Below are positions 18,526 through 27,601 of a DNA stretch of 64,000 nucleotides, one piece after another (within the stretch, counting starts at the first letter, position 1; every line of letters begins with the position of its first letter). The position numbers and the translations under genes were made by a program. The notes beneath the pieces are model-generated. The model did not search any database. It saw only the letters and a list, made by a program, of their open reading frames with translations, and was not told the DNA's origin. Source of the DNA: Bacillus sp. ISL-34 (GTDB lineage Bacteria > Bacillota > Bacilli > Bacillales > DSM-1321). The DNA is taken from assembly GCF_018613325.1 (NCBI RefSeq), contig NZ_JAGGQJ010000023.1, forward strand, positions 1-64,000, written 5' to 3'.

Positions 18526-18969
18526 ATGTCAATCGAAATAGGCAGCAAAGTACAAGGTAAAGTAACAGGTATCACTAATTTTGGAGCATTCGTAGAATTA
18601 CCAGGAGGCTCAACAGGTCTTGTGCATATCAGTGAAGTAGCAGATAGCTATGTAAAAGACGTAAATGACCATCTTAAAGTAGGCGACCAAATTGAAGTAA
18701 AAGTGATTAGTGAGAAAGACGGAAAAACTGCCTTGTCCATCAAAAAGGCTATAGATAGACCCGAAGGGCAAACCTCTTCTTATACCAAACGCCCACCACG
18801 CCAAGGGGATAGCCGTTCTAAAGATTTTCGTTCAAAAGGTAACTTCCAACCAAAGGAAAATTTCGAAGATAAAATGGTTCGCTTTTTAAAGACTAGTGAA
18901 GAAAATTTATCGACTCTTAAACGCAGCACCGAATCAAAACGCGGCGGCAGAGGCGGAAGACGCGGATAA
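18526..18969 (+). CDS. yabR: YabR-like S1 RNA-binding protein
   Basis: 147 residues with GAGGGGGA before the ATG. Single S1 domain (about 5-75; GITNFGAFVELPGGSTGLVH, VKVISEKDGKTALSIKKA). Then a disordered basic Ser/Arg/Gln linker and an end with FEDKMVRFLKTSEENLSTLK and an RGGRGGRRG tail. The overall pattern is that of B. subtilis YabR. In B. subtilis yabR follows divIC far away; here it has its own promoter and terminator, plus-strand, between spoIVFA and minD, which are adjacent in B. subtilis. Relocated gene or second copy; the window cannot tell. Confidence 0.88.
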   Translation: MSIEIGSKVQGKVTGITNFGAFVELPGGSTGLVHISEVADSYVKDVNDHLKVGDQIEVKVISEKDGKTALSIKKAIDRPEGQTSSYTKRPPRQGDSRSKDFRSKGNFQPKENFEDKMVRFLKTSEENLSTLKRSTESKRGGRGGRRG

Positions 18970-18995
18970 CCCGCGGCATTTTTAGCATATAGATC

Positions 18996-19031
18996 AGGCA
19001 AGCCAGTATATGGCTTGCCTTTTTTATTTTA
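18996..19031 (+). terminator. terminator of the yabR-like gene
   Basis: AGGCAAGCC-AGTATAT-GGCTTGCCT followed by T-rich tail. Confidence 0.93.
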
Positions 19032-19041
19032 CAAAAAGCAT

Positions 19042-19076
19042 AAAAAAAAGCGAGGGCATCAAATGCTCCCCGCTTC
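19042..19076 (-). terminator. minD terminator
   Basis: Minus strand AGCGGGGAGCAT-TTG-ATGCCCTCGCT followed by seven T, 20 bases after the minD stop. Confidence 0.92.
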
Positions 19077-19095
19077 TTGACAAAGTAATACAGAT

Positions 19096-19899
19096 TTACC
19101 GCACACTAAAGAATTTTTTCAATTTGAACATGAAGCCCTTTGGTTCACTGCCAATTGGAGTCAAGGGCACAGATTCACCAAGGATCCTTCTGGCAATGTT
19201 CCGATAGGCAATCGAAACTCTATTGTCCGGATTATAGGCAATGGGTTCCTTTTTATTCGCTGCCACAATGACCTGGTCATCATCAGGAATGACGCCGATC
19301 AAATCAATCTTAAGAAAATCGGCAACTCCATCGATATCCATTTCTTCATCCTCATGTAGCAAATGGCCGCGTATCCGGTTGATGATCAATCGAGGCGGTT
19401 CAATATGCTCTTCTTTTTCAAGCAAGCCAATAATACGGTCTGCATCCCTTACAGCCGGTCTCTCTGCAGTCGTAACGATGATTGCCTTGTCTGCCCCAGC
19501 TATGGCATTCCTGAACCCCTGTTCAATGCCTGCAGGGCAATCAATGATGACATAATCATAGTCAGGCTTCATATCGCTGATGAGTTTCCTCATCTGCTCT
19601 TCATTCACCACTGTTTTATCACTATTTTGTGGAGCTGGAAGCAAATAAAGCAAATCCTCGAAATGTTTATCCTTAATGAGCGCCTGGTGTATCTTACAGC
19701 GCCCTTCGACCACATCGACCAAATCATAGATGATGCGATTTTCCAATCCCATGATCACATCCAAATTCCGAAGACCAATATCCGTATCAATCAAGCAAAC
19801 CTTTTTGCCTAGAAGAGCTAAAGATGTTCCTAAATTGGCGGAGGTGGTCGTTTTCCCTACACCACCCTTACCGGATGTTATAACTATTGCCTCTCCCAC
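19096..19899 (-). CDS. minD: septum site-determining ATPase MinD
   Basis: 267 residues, GTG start with AGAAGGGGGTCTC upstream. Deviant Walker A SGKGGVGKTT (9-18), LIDTDIGLRNLDVIMG and VIIDCPAGIEQGF. Ends with the membrane-targeting amphipathic helix MFKLKKFFSV. With MinC it blocks polar septum formation. Two bases after minC. Confidence 0.98.
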   Translation of the reverse strand: MGEAIVITSGKGGVGKTTTSANLGTSLALLGKKVCLIDTDIGLRNLDVIMGLENRIIYDLVDVVEGRCKIHQALIKDKHFEDLLYLLPAPQNSDKTVVNEEQMRKLISDMKPDYDYVIIDCPAGIEQGFRNAIAGADKAIIVTTAERPAVRDADRIIGLLEKEEHIEPPRLIINRIRGHLLHEDEEMDIDGVADFLKIDLIGVIPDDDQVIVAANKKEPIAYNPDNRVSIAYRNIARRILGESVPLTPIGSEPKGFMFKLKKFFSVR

Positions 19900-19901
19900 G
19901 A

Positions 19902-20585
19902 TTAGAGACCCCCTTCTAATCTATTTAAATTAGGTCTATATTTCTTTAAGACTTGCAGTTTTTCTATAATGATATTTTCTTCTTCATCCATGAAGGCACA
20001 TTCCAAGTCATGTCCCCATTTCGTGTATTGATCAGGAGATAAATTCACTTGTCCGGCAATGCGCAGCTGGGCAGGCTTCATGACAGAGGCAGCTATTATG
20101 GCCTCATTATTCCCTTTATAACCGGCATGGGCTATTCCCTTTAGCTGTCCCATGATATATATGTTGCCACCCGCACGAACCGTTCCGTCGGGATTGACAT
20201 CCCCTATTAGCAGTAAGTCTCCGGGAACTTCAAAAACCTGTCCCGACCTTATCACCTTGGTCACGGTCGTCACTTGGTTTTCATCTTTCCATCGTTTCGC
20301 TTCATCCTTCGTCAGGACATTCGAAATCATCTCATCTACGAAAAGCTTCTTCTTTTTATGGATGACCTCTTTAATCTTTTCTTCTTGTTGTTCATCAAGA
20401 TAGCGGTTCCCTGTATGTACTTTTACGGAAATGGACGGGTCATTTTCTTGAAACTGATAGTTCGCCGAAAGCTTCACTTCTAACTCTTTCACTAATTCGG
20501 AAAATGAGCAAGAATCATCGAGATGAAGCATAAACCCGTCTTTTGTTCCCTTAATCATGACATTTTGCTGAATTCTTTTATTCAT
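19902..20585 (-). CDS. minC: septum inhibitor MinC
   Basis: 227 residues. N-terminal FtsZ-inhibiting domain (about 1-100), linker, and C-terminal beta-helix (TKVIRSGQVFEVPGDLLLIG, GNIYIMGQLKGIAHAGYKG) that binds MinD. GAGGTG upstream of the ATG. Coupled to minD. Confidence 0.97.
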   Translation of the reverse strand: MNKRIQQNVMIKGTKDGFMLHLDDSCSFSELVKELEVKLSANYQFQENDPSISVKVHTGNRYLDEQQEEKIKEVIHKKKKLFVDEMISNVLTKDEAKRWKDENQVTTVTKVIRSGQVFEVPGDLLLIGDVNPDGTVRAGGNIYIMGQLKGIAHAGYKGNNEAIIAASVMKPAQLRIAGQVNLSPDQYTKWGHDLECAFMDEEENIIIEKLQVLKKYRPNLNRLEGGL

Positions 20586-20701
20586 GACGTTAGTTTCACC
20601 TCAATGAAATATAATTCGACATAGGAAAACAAATTTCCTTTTTCTACGTACACGGAAAAGAGAAAATACATTTCCCGCCTGCTTCTTAAGACACAGGAAC
20701 G

Positions 20702-21220
20702 TTATTCCGTTTCTACTTGCAAATCAAGCTTTTCAATCATTCTCTTTAAAGGGTAGCAGCTGATGATAATGAATGCGAGATTCAATAATAATGTCGGAAT
20801 CAATCTCCGTTCCGCAAATTCACCAAATCCCATATCTGCAAAAGATAGGATGATATTCATCTGAAAGATGACAACCTCTAAAACTGCCGTGAATAAAAGC
20901 GAAGTAAGGCAGGCAATCAATATATTATTTTGCAGGATTTTCATGCATTTCGATATCAGATAGGCAAGAAAAGGGAGCAGGAACATGTAAGTCCCAAGGA
21001 TTTCCGTATATACGACATCATAAGTCAACCCAAGAATCGCCCCATAAAGCATACCCATTTTCCTGGACCCGAACATGGTCAGGAAAAAAACGAAAATCAT
21101 CATGAAATGGGGCACGAGGATTTTATCGGACCCGAATGCATCTCCAGCGAACATCTGGGCGAAGATGCTTTCAAAAACAAAAAAAACCAAGGCTATGAAA
21201 GAAAGGATGAAATATCTCAC
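20702..21220 (-). CDS. mreD: rod-shape protein MreD
   Basis: 172 residues, five predicted membrane segments over nearly the whole length. Member of the elongasome with MreB/MreC. Start overlaps the mreC stop by four bases. 116 bases separate it from minC. Confidence 0.95.
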   Translation of the reverse strand: MRYFILSFIALVFFVFESIFAQMFAGDAFGSDKILVPHFMMIFVFFLTMFGSRKMGMLYGAILGLTYDVVYTEILGTYMFLLPFLAYLISKCMKILQNNILIACLTSLLFTAVLEVVIFQMNIILSFADMGFGEFAERRLIPTLLLNLAFIIISCYPLKRMIEKLDLQVETE

Positions 21221-22089
21221 TCAGCTTCATCCTCCCCTTCACTTTCTTTCGGTACACCGTCCACTTCGCGCTGAACGACCATAACATTATTAATATCATA
21301 AAAATCCGTCGAAGGTTCAATATATGCGGTCTGGTTCAATCCATATTGATCCACTTTGACATCGACAACTTTCCCGATCAGCAGACCTTTCGGAAAGATC
21401 CCTCCATAACCGGATGTGATGACCAATGAATTTTTCTTGATCTTTTTATCATATGGAATCCGTTTCATCAGCAAAAGGTTCTTCTTATCATCGAATCCTT
21501 CAATCAAGCCATATGCTTTATCATCACCTTGAACGATCGCTGAGACACGATTGGCTTTATCGATCGAACTTAGAAGTTGAACCGAGGCCGTGAAATCCGT
21601 CGCTGATTTCACCTTACCGACTAACCCATTGGACGTGATGACAGCCATGTTTTTTTCCACCCCATTACGCTTCCCTTTATTAATCGTCAGCATTTCATGC
21701 CAGCGGTCGGGATTACGTCCAATGACCGTAGCCTGAGTGGGCGAATACTTCCGCAGGTCATCTTCTTTTTTGAGGCTATCGCGAAGTTCTTCATTTTCTT
21801 CCTTTAAATCTTGGACTTGGGTTTTCAATAATACATATTCATCCAAGCGGGCTTTCAATTTTTTGTTTTCATCGTATGTATGTTGAAGGTCTTTTAAGCC
21901 CCCTACAAAACCTGTTATACCCGATACTGGCTTATTAAACACATTTCCGACCCAGCCTGTCGTATCTTTCAGGAATTGCTCCGGCCAAGTCAACTCTTCT
22001 CTCTCCCTTAATGAAAAACCGATCAATGCCACGAGAACGATAATACTAACGAGCAAGAGAAGGAGCTTTTTATTAAAAAACTGTGGCAT
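21217..22089 (-). CDS. mreC: rod-shape protein MreC
   Basis: 290 residues. N-terminal membrane anchor (about 8-25), coiled coil (about 65-110; DENKKLKARLDEYVLLKTQV), then the extracellular double beta-barrel domain (VIGRNPDRWHEMLTINKG, SGYGGIFPKGLLIGKV). Ends in an acidic tail. Links MreB to the wall synthesis enzymes. GAGGTG before the ATG. A terminator separates it from mreB, so mreCD-minCD expression depends on read-through or a local promoter. Confidence 0.96.
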   Translation of the reverse strand: MPQFFNKKLLLLLVSIIVLVALIGFSLREREELTWPEQFLKDTTGWVGNVFNKPVSGITGFVGGLKDLQHTYDENKKLKARLDEYVLLKTQVQDLKEENEELRDSLKKEDDLRKYSPTQATVIGRNPDRWHEMLTINKGKRNGVEKNMAVITSNGLVGKVKSATDFTASVQLLSSIDKANRVSAIVQGDDKAYGLIEGFDDKKNLLLMKRIPYDKKIKKNSLVITSGYGGIFPKGLLIGKVVDVKVDQYGLNQTAYIEPSTDFYDINNVMVVQREVDGVPKESEGEDEAE

Positions 22090-22155
22090 GGTGATTACAC
22101 CTCTATCTAAAATTTCTTAAAAATACACTATGGATTTAATTAAACAGCAAAACAT

Positions 22156-22196
22156 AAGAAAACCGGCTCAAAATTGCACCTTTTGTTGAGCCGGCC
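22156..22196 (-). terminator. terminator between mreB and mreC
   Basis: Minus strand GCCGGCTCAA-loop-TTGAGCCGG followed by TTTTCTT, directly after the mreB stop. Confidence 0.85.
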
Positions 22197-22214
22197 CTAT
22201 TTGAGAAGTAATGC

Positions 22215-23234
22215 TTATCGCGAATCTCTTGATTTAGTCTTGAATAAATGAATGTGGTCCAGCGCTTTTCCCGTTCCGATTGCAACACAATCCAGCGGAT
22301 TTTCAGCGATGATCACCGGCATTTGCGTTTCTTCACTGATGACTTTATCCAAATTGCGCAGCAAAGCGCCCCCGCCTGTCAGAACAATGCCTCTGTCCAT
22401 GATGTCAGCGGCTAATTCAGGTGGTGTTTTCTCTAACGTGTTTTTCACGGAATCCACAATTGCAGAAACTGTGTCACTTAATGCTTTGGATATTTCCTCA
22501 GCTGTAATTTCGATCGTTTTCGGTAATCCAGTCAATAGGTCACGGCCGCGAATTTCCATGTTTTCCACGCCTTCCGTGTCTCCAGCAGAACCAATTTCCA
22601 TTTTGATCGCTTCGGCAGTACGTTCACCGATCATCAAATTGTAGTTCTTACGGATGTAAACGATAATGGCATCGTCCATTTCGTCACCGGCGATACGGAT
22701 CGATTGGCTTGTAACGATCCCGCCAAGGGAAATGATTGCCACTTCCGTCGTTCCTCCGCCGATATCAACGACCATGCTGCCTGTAGGCTCCCAAACAGGA
22801 AGGTCCGCACCGATTGCTGCTGCAAACGGTTCTTCGATAGGATATGCGTCACGGGCTCCAGCTTGTCTGGCTGCATCGATTACTGCACGCTGCTCAACTG
22901 CCGTAATTCCTGAAGGCACACAAATCATGACATATGGCTTGTTGCCGAATACGCCCTTCTTTTGAGCTTCCTTCATATAGTACTTCATCATCGTAGCCGT
23001 CGTTTCATAATCGGCAATTACTCCATCCTTCATCGGGCGAAGGGCAACCACGTTACCAGGTGTACGGCCGATCATGTTTTTCGCATCGTTTCCGACTGCA
23101 ACGATTTGCTTTGTATCTGTTTGCACAGCTACAACCGATGGTTCACGTACTGCAATGCCTTTTCCTTTCACATAGACAAGCGTATTCGCCGTCCCTAAAT
23201 CAATCCCTATATCTCTAGCGCCAATTCCAAACAT
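22215..23234 (-). CDS. mreB: actin-like shape protein MreB
   Basis: 339 residues. Actin fold: phosphate-1 [13 protein letters not shown], phosphate-2 [24 protein letters not shown] loop and adenosine motif [12 protein letters not shown]. Forms membrane filaments that direct cylindrical wall synthesis. GGGAGATACC before the ATG; a minus-strand TATAAT at 23357-23352 upstream may be a -10. Full length for Bacillus MreB. Confidence 0.98.
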   Translation of the reverse strand: MFGIGARDIGIDLGTANTLVYVKGKGIAVREPSVVAVQTDTKQIVAVGNDAKNMIGRTPGNVVALRPMKDGVIADYETTATMMKYYMKEAQKKGVFGNKPYVMICVPSGITAVEQRAVIDAARQAGARDAYPIEEPFAAAIGADLPVWEPTGSMVVDIGGGTTEVAIISLGGIVTSQSIRIAGDEMDDAIIVYIRKNYNLMIGERTAEAIKMEIGSAGDTEGVENMEIRGRDLLTGLPKTIEITAEEISKALSDTVSAIVDSVKNTLEKTPPELAADIMDRGIVLTGGGALLRNLDKVISEETQMPVIIAENPLDCVAIGTGKALDHIHLFKTKSRDSR

Positions 23235-23383
23235 TATGGTATCTCCCTTTCGTAAACAAAAATGCCTTTTTATAAGTTCAAGTAATAATTTGTCGTATTT
23301 TTGACAATAAGAGTTTTGAAAAAGTTTCCTCTTTTAAAAATCATAAACAACATTATATCGTATCGTCAAAAATTTTGATAGTG

Positions 23384-24070
23384 TCATAAATAACCTTTTT
23401 CCTTCAAACTAACATATTTATGCTCCCCGATGATGATATGGTCCAATACTTCAATCCCGATTATTTTACCACATTCGACTAATCTTTTCGTCACTTCAAT
23501 ATCTTCTCTGCTGGGAGAGGGGTCTCCGGAGGGGTGGTTATGAAGACAGATGATAGAGGCTGCGGACCTTTTGAAAGCTTCTTTAAAAACCTCACGCGGA
23601 TGCACGATCGAGGCATTGAGGCTGCCGATGAATACCGTAGTTTTTTGAAGCACTTGATTTTTCGTATTTAAATAGAGACAGACGAAATGTTCCTGTGACA
23701 AAAACCGCATTTCTTCCATGCAATAATTGGCTCCATCTTCTGGAGATCGGATCACATAACGGTCTTGATCATTCAAATTGTTAATTCTTCTGCCAAGTTC
23801 GACAGAGGCCAGGATTTGAATCGCTTTTGCTTCACCAATCCCCTTGATCACGGTCAGTTCTTCCACTGAGGCTTCTTTTAGCAGGCGCAGGCCCTTGAAG
23901 GAATTGATGAGCCTGCCGGATAGCTGCAGGACGGATTCTTCCCTTGATCCCGTCCTCAATAGCAAAGCAAGCAAATCTTGATTGGAGAGACTTTGCGGTC
24001 CGTCCTGCAGAAACCTTTCGCGCGGCCTCTCTTCTTTCGGGTAATCTCGTATTAACATTTTTCCGCTCAA
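23384..24070 (-). CDS. radC: RadC/YsxA JAB-domain protein
   Basis: 228 residues from TTG 24070 (AAGGAAGGA eight bases upstream). N-terminal helix-hairpin-helix part (VIKGIGEAKAIQILASVELG) and C-terminal JAB/MPN domain (about 105-228) with HNHPSGDPSPSREDIE metal motif. Despite its name no repair function is established; a metallo-isopeptidase or nuclease is suggested by the fold. Located between maf and mreB as in B. subtilis. Confidence 0.95.
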   Translation of the reverse strand: MSGKMLIRDYPKEERPRERFLQDGPQSLSNQDLLALLLRTGSREESVLQLSGRLINSFKGLRLLKEASVEELTVIKGIGEAKAIQILASVELGRRINNLNDQDRYVIRSPEDGANYCMEEMRFLSQEHFVCLYLNTKNQVLQKTTVFIGSLNASIVHPREVFKEAFKRSAASIICLHNHPSGDPSPSREDIEVTKRLVECGKIIGIEVLDHIIIGEHKYVSLKEKGYL

Positions 24071-24117
24071 AAAATCAATCCTTCCTTAGAAAAGGGAAGG
24101 TGCCAGAGGAAATCAGA

Positions 24118-24687
24118 TCATCCTAAGTCTTCCTGCATCGCTTTTAGTTCCCGGGCCAGTCTTGAGACCGGAAGCCCGACGACTGAGAAATAGTCCCCTT
24201 TGATTTGTTCGACAAGAAGAGATCCGTATCCTTGAATCCCATAGCCGCCAGCTTTGTCAAAAGGTTCCCCGCTATCCAGATAACGTTCGATTTCAGCTTC
24301 TGGCAGCTCCCAAAATGTCACTTCCGTTTTTTCTGCGAATACTCTGCGATGCTTGCCGAATAGGATGGCGACCCCTGTGTACACTTCATGTGTCCGTCCT
24401 GATAACATTTCCAGCATTCTTTTTCCATCCGCCCGGCTTGTCGGCTTACCCAATATCTCACCATCAAGGACTACAACGGTATCCGAGCCGATTACCCAGC
24501 TTTCCTGAAATTTTGCTGCGATGGCTTCCGCTTTACGGGTGGCAAGTTCTTTCACCGCTGCATCGGGAAACATGTTTTCATCAATACTTTCATCGACATT
24601 GGAATTCATGCTTTCAAAGGGGATTTGAAGAAATTGTAGAAGTTCTTTACGACGTGGTGATGAAGAAGCTAAAATCAATGGCTGCAT
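24118..24687 (-). CDS. maf: Maf nucleoside triphosphate pyrophosphatase
   Basis: 189 residues from ATG 24687 (AAAGGTG nine bases upstream; a GTG four codons earlier is inside the site). Hydrolyses dTTP/UTP and modified nucleotides. SSSPRRKELL near the N-terminus, GSDTVVVLDGEILGKP and the YGIQGYGSLLVEQIKGDY substrate region are typical. Linked to septum formation arrest on overexpression in B. subtilis. Confidence 0.96.
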   Translation of the reverse strand: MQPLILASSSPRRKELLQFLQIPFESMNSNVDESIDENMFPDAAVKELATRKAEAIAAKFQESWVIGSDTVVVLDGEILGKPTSRADGKRMLEMLSGRTHEVYTGVAILFGKHRRVFAEKTEVTFWELPEAEIERYLDSGEPFDKAGGYGIQGYGSLLVEQIKGDYFSVVGLPVSRLARELKAMQEDLG

Positions 24688-24881
24688 AATAAAAGTCACC
24701 TTTCTTTACATAGGGAGATACATATCTATCCTATCAAATTATGGTGCAATCCACAATTATTGTTTACTAGGAATCGACAAATGCCTATAAGTATTTCCCG
24801 GAAAATAAAAAAGGTGTCACAGAGGGTTTTATATTGGGGAGCTTCTCCCATTCGGCAGCCCCCCTTTTTTCTTTACTTAAC

Positions 24882-25883
24882 TCATATGTTTTGGAAATTC
24901 AATAAAAAATCAAGAAGACTTTCTTGAGCATGGAATAGCTTTTCTTCGTTCTTGGAAGTCTCATATTCGTCAATCGACTTTGCGGCAGCAGTCAGATCAT
25001 CGTTCATATTCGAAAACTCCGGCGATAATTTCCCCGCCTTCAGTTCATTCATGTTTTTTTTCAGGGTTTCTTTGTTTACCGTCCCTTCCTTTCCACGAAG
25101 CTTGGTTGCGGATATTTCTGCCAACGAAGCATATACTGCCTTCATCTTGTCGAGGGTTTTCTCACCTTCCTTGCTTGTCCCAGCCGCTTCAAAATTGATT
25201 TCCTTCCAATATACGTCCACATCATAGGACTTTAAGAACAAAGCCAGCTCCTTACTTGCAGCCAGGCTCTCTGCCGATCCCAAGAATAGATAATAGCTGT
25301 CTTCCAATTTGAAAATTTCAGCAGGAACCTGCTTTTCAATGATTTTCTTTTGTATTTGCCTTGCCGCATCCTCGCTGCTGAACACTCCTCCCTGTACAAG
25401 GAATGTCTTCAGCTGGTTCCCTGGTTCTGTCACTGCCGCTTTTTTATCCTCAACAGTGGCTTCCGTTGGAACCGAGGTCTCGACCGAAGATACTTCGGCT
25501 TTTTCCTTTGTAATCGTTTTAACGGCGATCAAGCCAAGAATCGACCCAAAAAAAACAGCACAAATGACAGCGATCATGAATGTCTTGATCGGTCTTTTAT
25601 CAGAACTTTTCAGCGAACTGGTACCAAAACCGATGAGCTTCGGCATTTTCTTCTTTGGAGGTGAGGGAACCAATACGATTTTGTTTTCGTTTGAATCCTC
25701 AGGGAGTATCCATTCGAAACTCTCATCTGTGTGTTCCTGTTCCTGCTCCTTACTCGCCGCCTCTTGACTTTCAATCTTTTTATCGGCAAATACCTTTTCT
25801 TCCCCATTTATTTTAATCGTTACACCCTTGCTTTGTTCCGGCTTGCCCAATTTTTTTCCTCCCCTCCAGATCATTTTTTTCAT
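24882..25883 (-). CDS. spoIIB: stage II sporulation protein SpoIIB
   Basis: 333 residues. Cytosolic acidic N-terminus (1-98), one membrane segment (about 100-122; FMIAVICAVFFGSILGLIAV), and a SPOR domain (about 158-235; FLVQGGVFSSEDAARQIQKK) that binds septal peptidoglycan. Helical C-terminal tail. Helps degrade septal wall and targets engulfment proteins. GGGGAGG before the ATG. Fast evolving; named from topology plus SPOR domain plus place between maf and comC. Confidence 0.9.
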   Translation of the reverse strand: MKKMIWRGGKKLGKPEQSKGVTIKINGEEKVFADKKIESQEAASKEQEQEHTDESFEWILPEDSNENKIVLVPSPPKKKMPKLIGFGTSSLKSSDKRPIKTFMIAVICAVFFGSILGLIAVKTITKEKAEVSSVETSVPTEATVEDKKAAVTEPGNQLKTFLVQGGVFSSEDAARQIQKKIIEKQVPAEIFKLEDSYYLFLGSAESLAASKELALFLKSYDVDVYWKEINFEAAGTSKEGEKTLDKMKAVYASLAEISATKLRGKEGTVNKETLKKNMNELKAGKLSPEFSNMNDDLTAAAKSIDEYETSKNEEKLFHAQESLLDFLLNFQNI

Positions 25884-26156
25884 CCTAACATAGAGGTAAA
25901 AAAAAATAACAAGACTTTTGTCGTCTTGTCATTAATAGGTTTCGTCAAATTTCCCTATTCATATAGGGGTAACGAAAATAGACTTCCAGGTACTGGTACT
26001 TCTGGTCCATGAACCATTCAATATCGCCACTCACCAATTACATACCTTACCCTTTCATGTCATCTTCACTTGCAGCCAATTGGGGATAGTTCCCCACTGC
26101 GCTATTGTCCGGTGATTTTTGACAAATTCCTCTTGGATCAGGATGGTCCTTTAAGC

Positions 26157-26909
26157 TCATCTTAAAAAAGTTACATACCAATGTAAAAGGGAATCGCCCC
26201 AAAAATAAGCAGTCAATGTCCCAAAAACGATATACGGTCCGAAAGGAATAAGTGTTTTCTTTTTTAGGATTCCGGTCATTAGCCCAATGATGCCAAGGAA
26301 TGCCCCATAAAAGCACGCAAAAAGAAACGATAACAGCACCATCTTCATTCCCAGTACAAAGCCAATCACTGCAAATAGCTTGATATCACCGCCACCCATG
26401 CCACCCTGACTCACGACAGCGATCAATAACAGCAGGCTAAAGCCAACCGCGGCCCCGACAATTGAATCCCACCAGGGCGACAGCGGAAATAGAACTCTTA
26501 GAACGATAAAAATCACCGTAAAGAAAAGCAGTATTTTATCAGGTATGAGCATATAGGCGACATCAGTCACGAAGATGATCATAAATAATGAAATCAATGT
26601 CCAGCCAACCAAGAGTTCGCTCGACCAGCCAAGGACTATGGGAGCAGAGGCAAACAAAACACCGGTGAGTATTTCCACTATCGGATAAAGGGGGGAAATC
26701 CTTGCTTTACAGCCCCGGCATTTTCCGTCTTGCAACATATAAGAAATAACCGGTATCAACTCGAGGAATGTCAATGTGCGCCCGCAAGAAGGGCAGGCGG
26801 AGCGACGATTCACAAAGGAGTGACTAGCTGGAACACTTAAACCGACAACGTTAAAGAATGAGCCTAAAATTAAGCCGAAGACGAAGAGGTAGATATGGAT
26901 ACACATCAT
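26157..26909 (-). CDS. comC: prepilin peptidase ComC
   Basis: 250 residues. Membrane aspartic protease that cleaves and methylates the competence pseudopilins (ComGC etc.). CPSC...CRGC zinc-like cysteine pairs (about residues 37-73) in the cytosolic loop, followed by seven or eight membrane segments with the catalytic Asp in VTDVAYMLIPDKIL and GMGGGDIKL. No good ribosome site before the ATG at 26909, so expression may be low or the start differs. Downstream 273 bases to spoIIB hold only hairpins and a possible 37-codon frame. Confidence 0.95.
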   Translation of the reverse strand: MMCIHIYLFVFGLILGSFFNVVGLSVPASHSFVNRRSACPSCGRTLTFLELIPVISYMLQDGKCRGCKARISPLYPIVEILTGVLFASAPIVLGWSSELLVGWTLISLFMIIFVTDVAYMLIPDKILLFFTVIFIVLRVLFPLSPWWDSIVGAAVGFSLLLLIAVVSQGGMGGGDIKLFAVIGFVLGMKMVLLSFLFACFYGAFLGIIGLMTGILKKKTLIPFGPYIVFGTLTAYFWGDSLLHWYVTFLR

Positions 26910-27155
26910 TTATACAAAGTGCATGAGGATTCGATTGCCTTTCTATGAAACCCTAATAAAAAAGTCCCTTCCGCTATGTAATAATCACTGGGGTTCTTCA
27001 TGATTATTCATTCCTCCCGTCATTTCATTAAGTAGATCCTACCATTCATCAGTCATGTAGAATCAATATATAAACATATTTTAACAAATATACTTGGTGA
27101 TTTGTTATCAATCACTCTATTAGATTTTTTTCTTTTCAAGCGGCTCTGTTAACAA

Positions 27156-27186
27156 GAGAAAAGGACCTTTGAAAAGGTCCTTCTCT
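27156..27186. terminator. hairpin upstream of repeat copy B
   Basis: AAGGACC-TTTGAAA-GGTCCTT stem with outer GAGA/TCTC. In the 690-base comC-folC gap, which otherwise holds repeat copy B and a transposase fragment. Confidence 0.6.
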
Positions 27187-27190
27187 CATA

Positions 27191-27415
27191 CTGTAGACAA
27201 ACTCTATGAAAATCGAGTTTGTCTACAGTCTTTTAGGGGTTTGTGCAATTTGAACGTTGATTTCCACTCCAGTCACTCGCTTTCCGCGGGCGGTCCGGGA
27301 GCCTCCTCGGCGCCTTTGCGCCTGCGGGGTCTTCCCTGGACTCGCTTTTCCCGCAGGAGTCTCGTACACCCGCTCCAATCAACTTTGTTTTAATTTATAA
27401 ATAGAACCCTTTTGC
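27191..27415 (+). repeat. dispersed hairpin repeat, copy B
   Basis: Starts with a hairpin CTGTAGACAAACTC...GAGTTTGTCTACAG (27191-27228), then the 128-bp core at 27256-27383 (GTTGATT...AATCAAC) with CTTTCCGCGGGCGGTCCGGG. A tail resembling that of copy A follows. Located 3' of folC, antisense to it. Confidence 0.93.
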
Positions 27416-27437
27416 TTTAAGTCTTTATTATTAAAAA

Positions 27438-27581
27438 ATGGAATTATTAAAACTTGAGGTGATGAGGATACAAGATATGTATTCAGTGATAGGACGCTCA
27501 AGTATTGCTTACCGTTGGTTCTTAGGCTTTGGTTTCCATGATAAAGTGCCTCATTCATTGACATTCGGGAAAAATAATTAG
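27438..27581 (+). pseudogene. transposase remnant (IS1182/IS5-like N-terminal region)
   Basis: A 47-codon frame contains SSIAYRWFLGFGFHDKVPHS, the signature of the N-terminal (DUF772-type) domain of IS1182-like transposases, and stops soon after. No complete element or terminal repeats found. Lies immediately after repeat copy B. Confidence 0.7.
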
Positions 27582-27601
27582 TCCACCTAAGTCAGATCCC
27601 T

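Noticed and set aside
26047-26157. Possible 37-codon peptide just after comC on the minus strand
   Set aside because: No Shine-Dalgarno before its ATG; probably chance.
27169-27393. 74-codon plus-strand frame (LSAGGPGASSAP...) in repeat copy B
   Set aside because: Similar frame appears in copy C only because the DNA repeat is conserved; copy A breaks the frame and no ribosome site is present.
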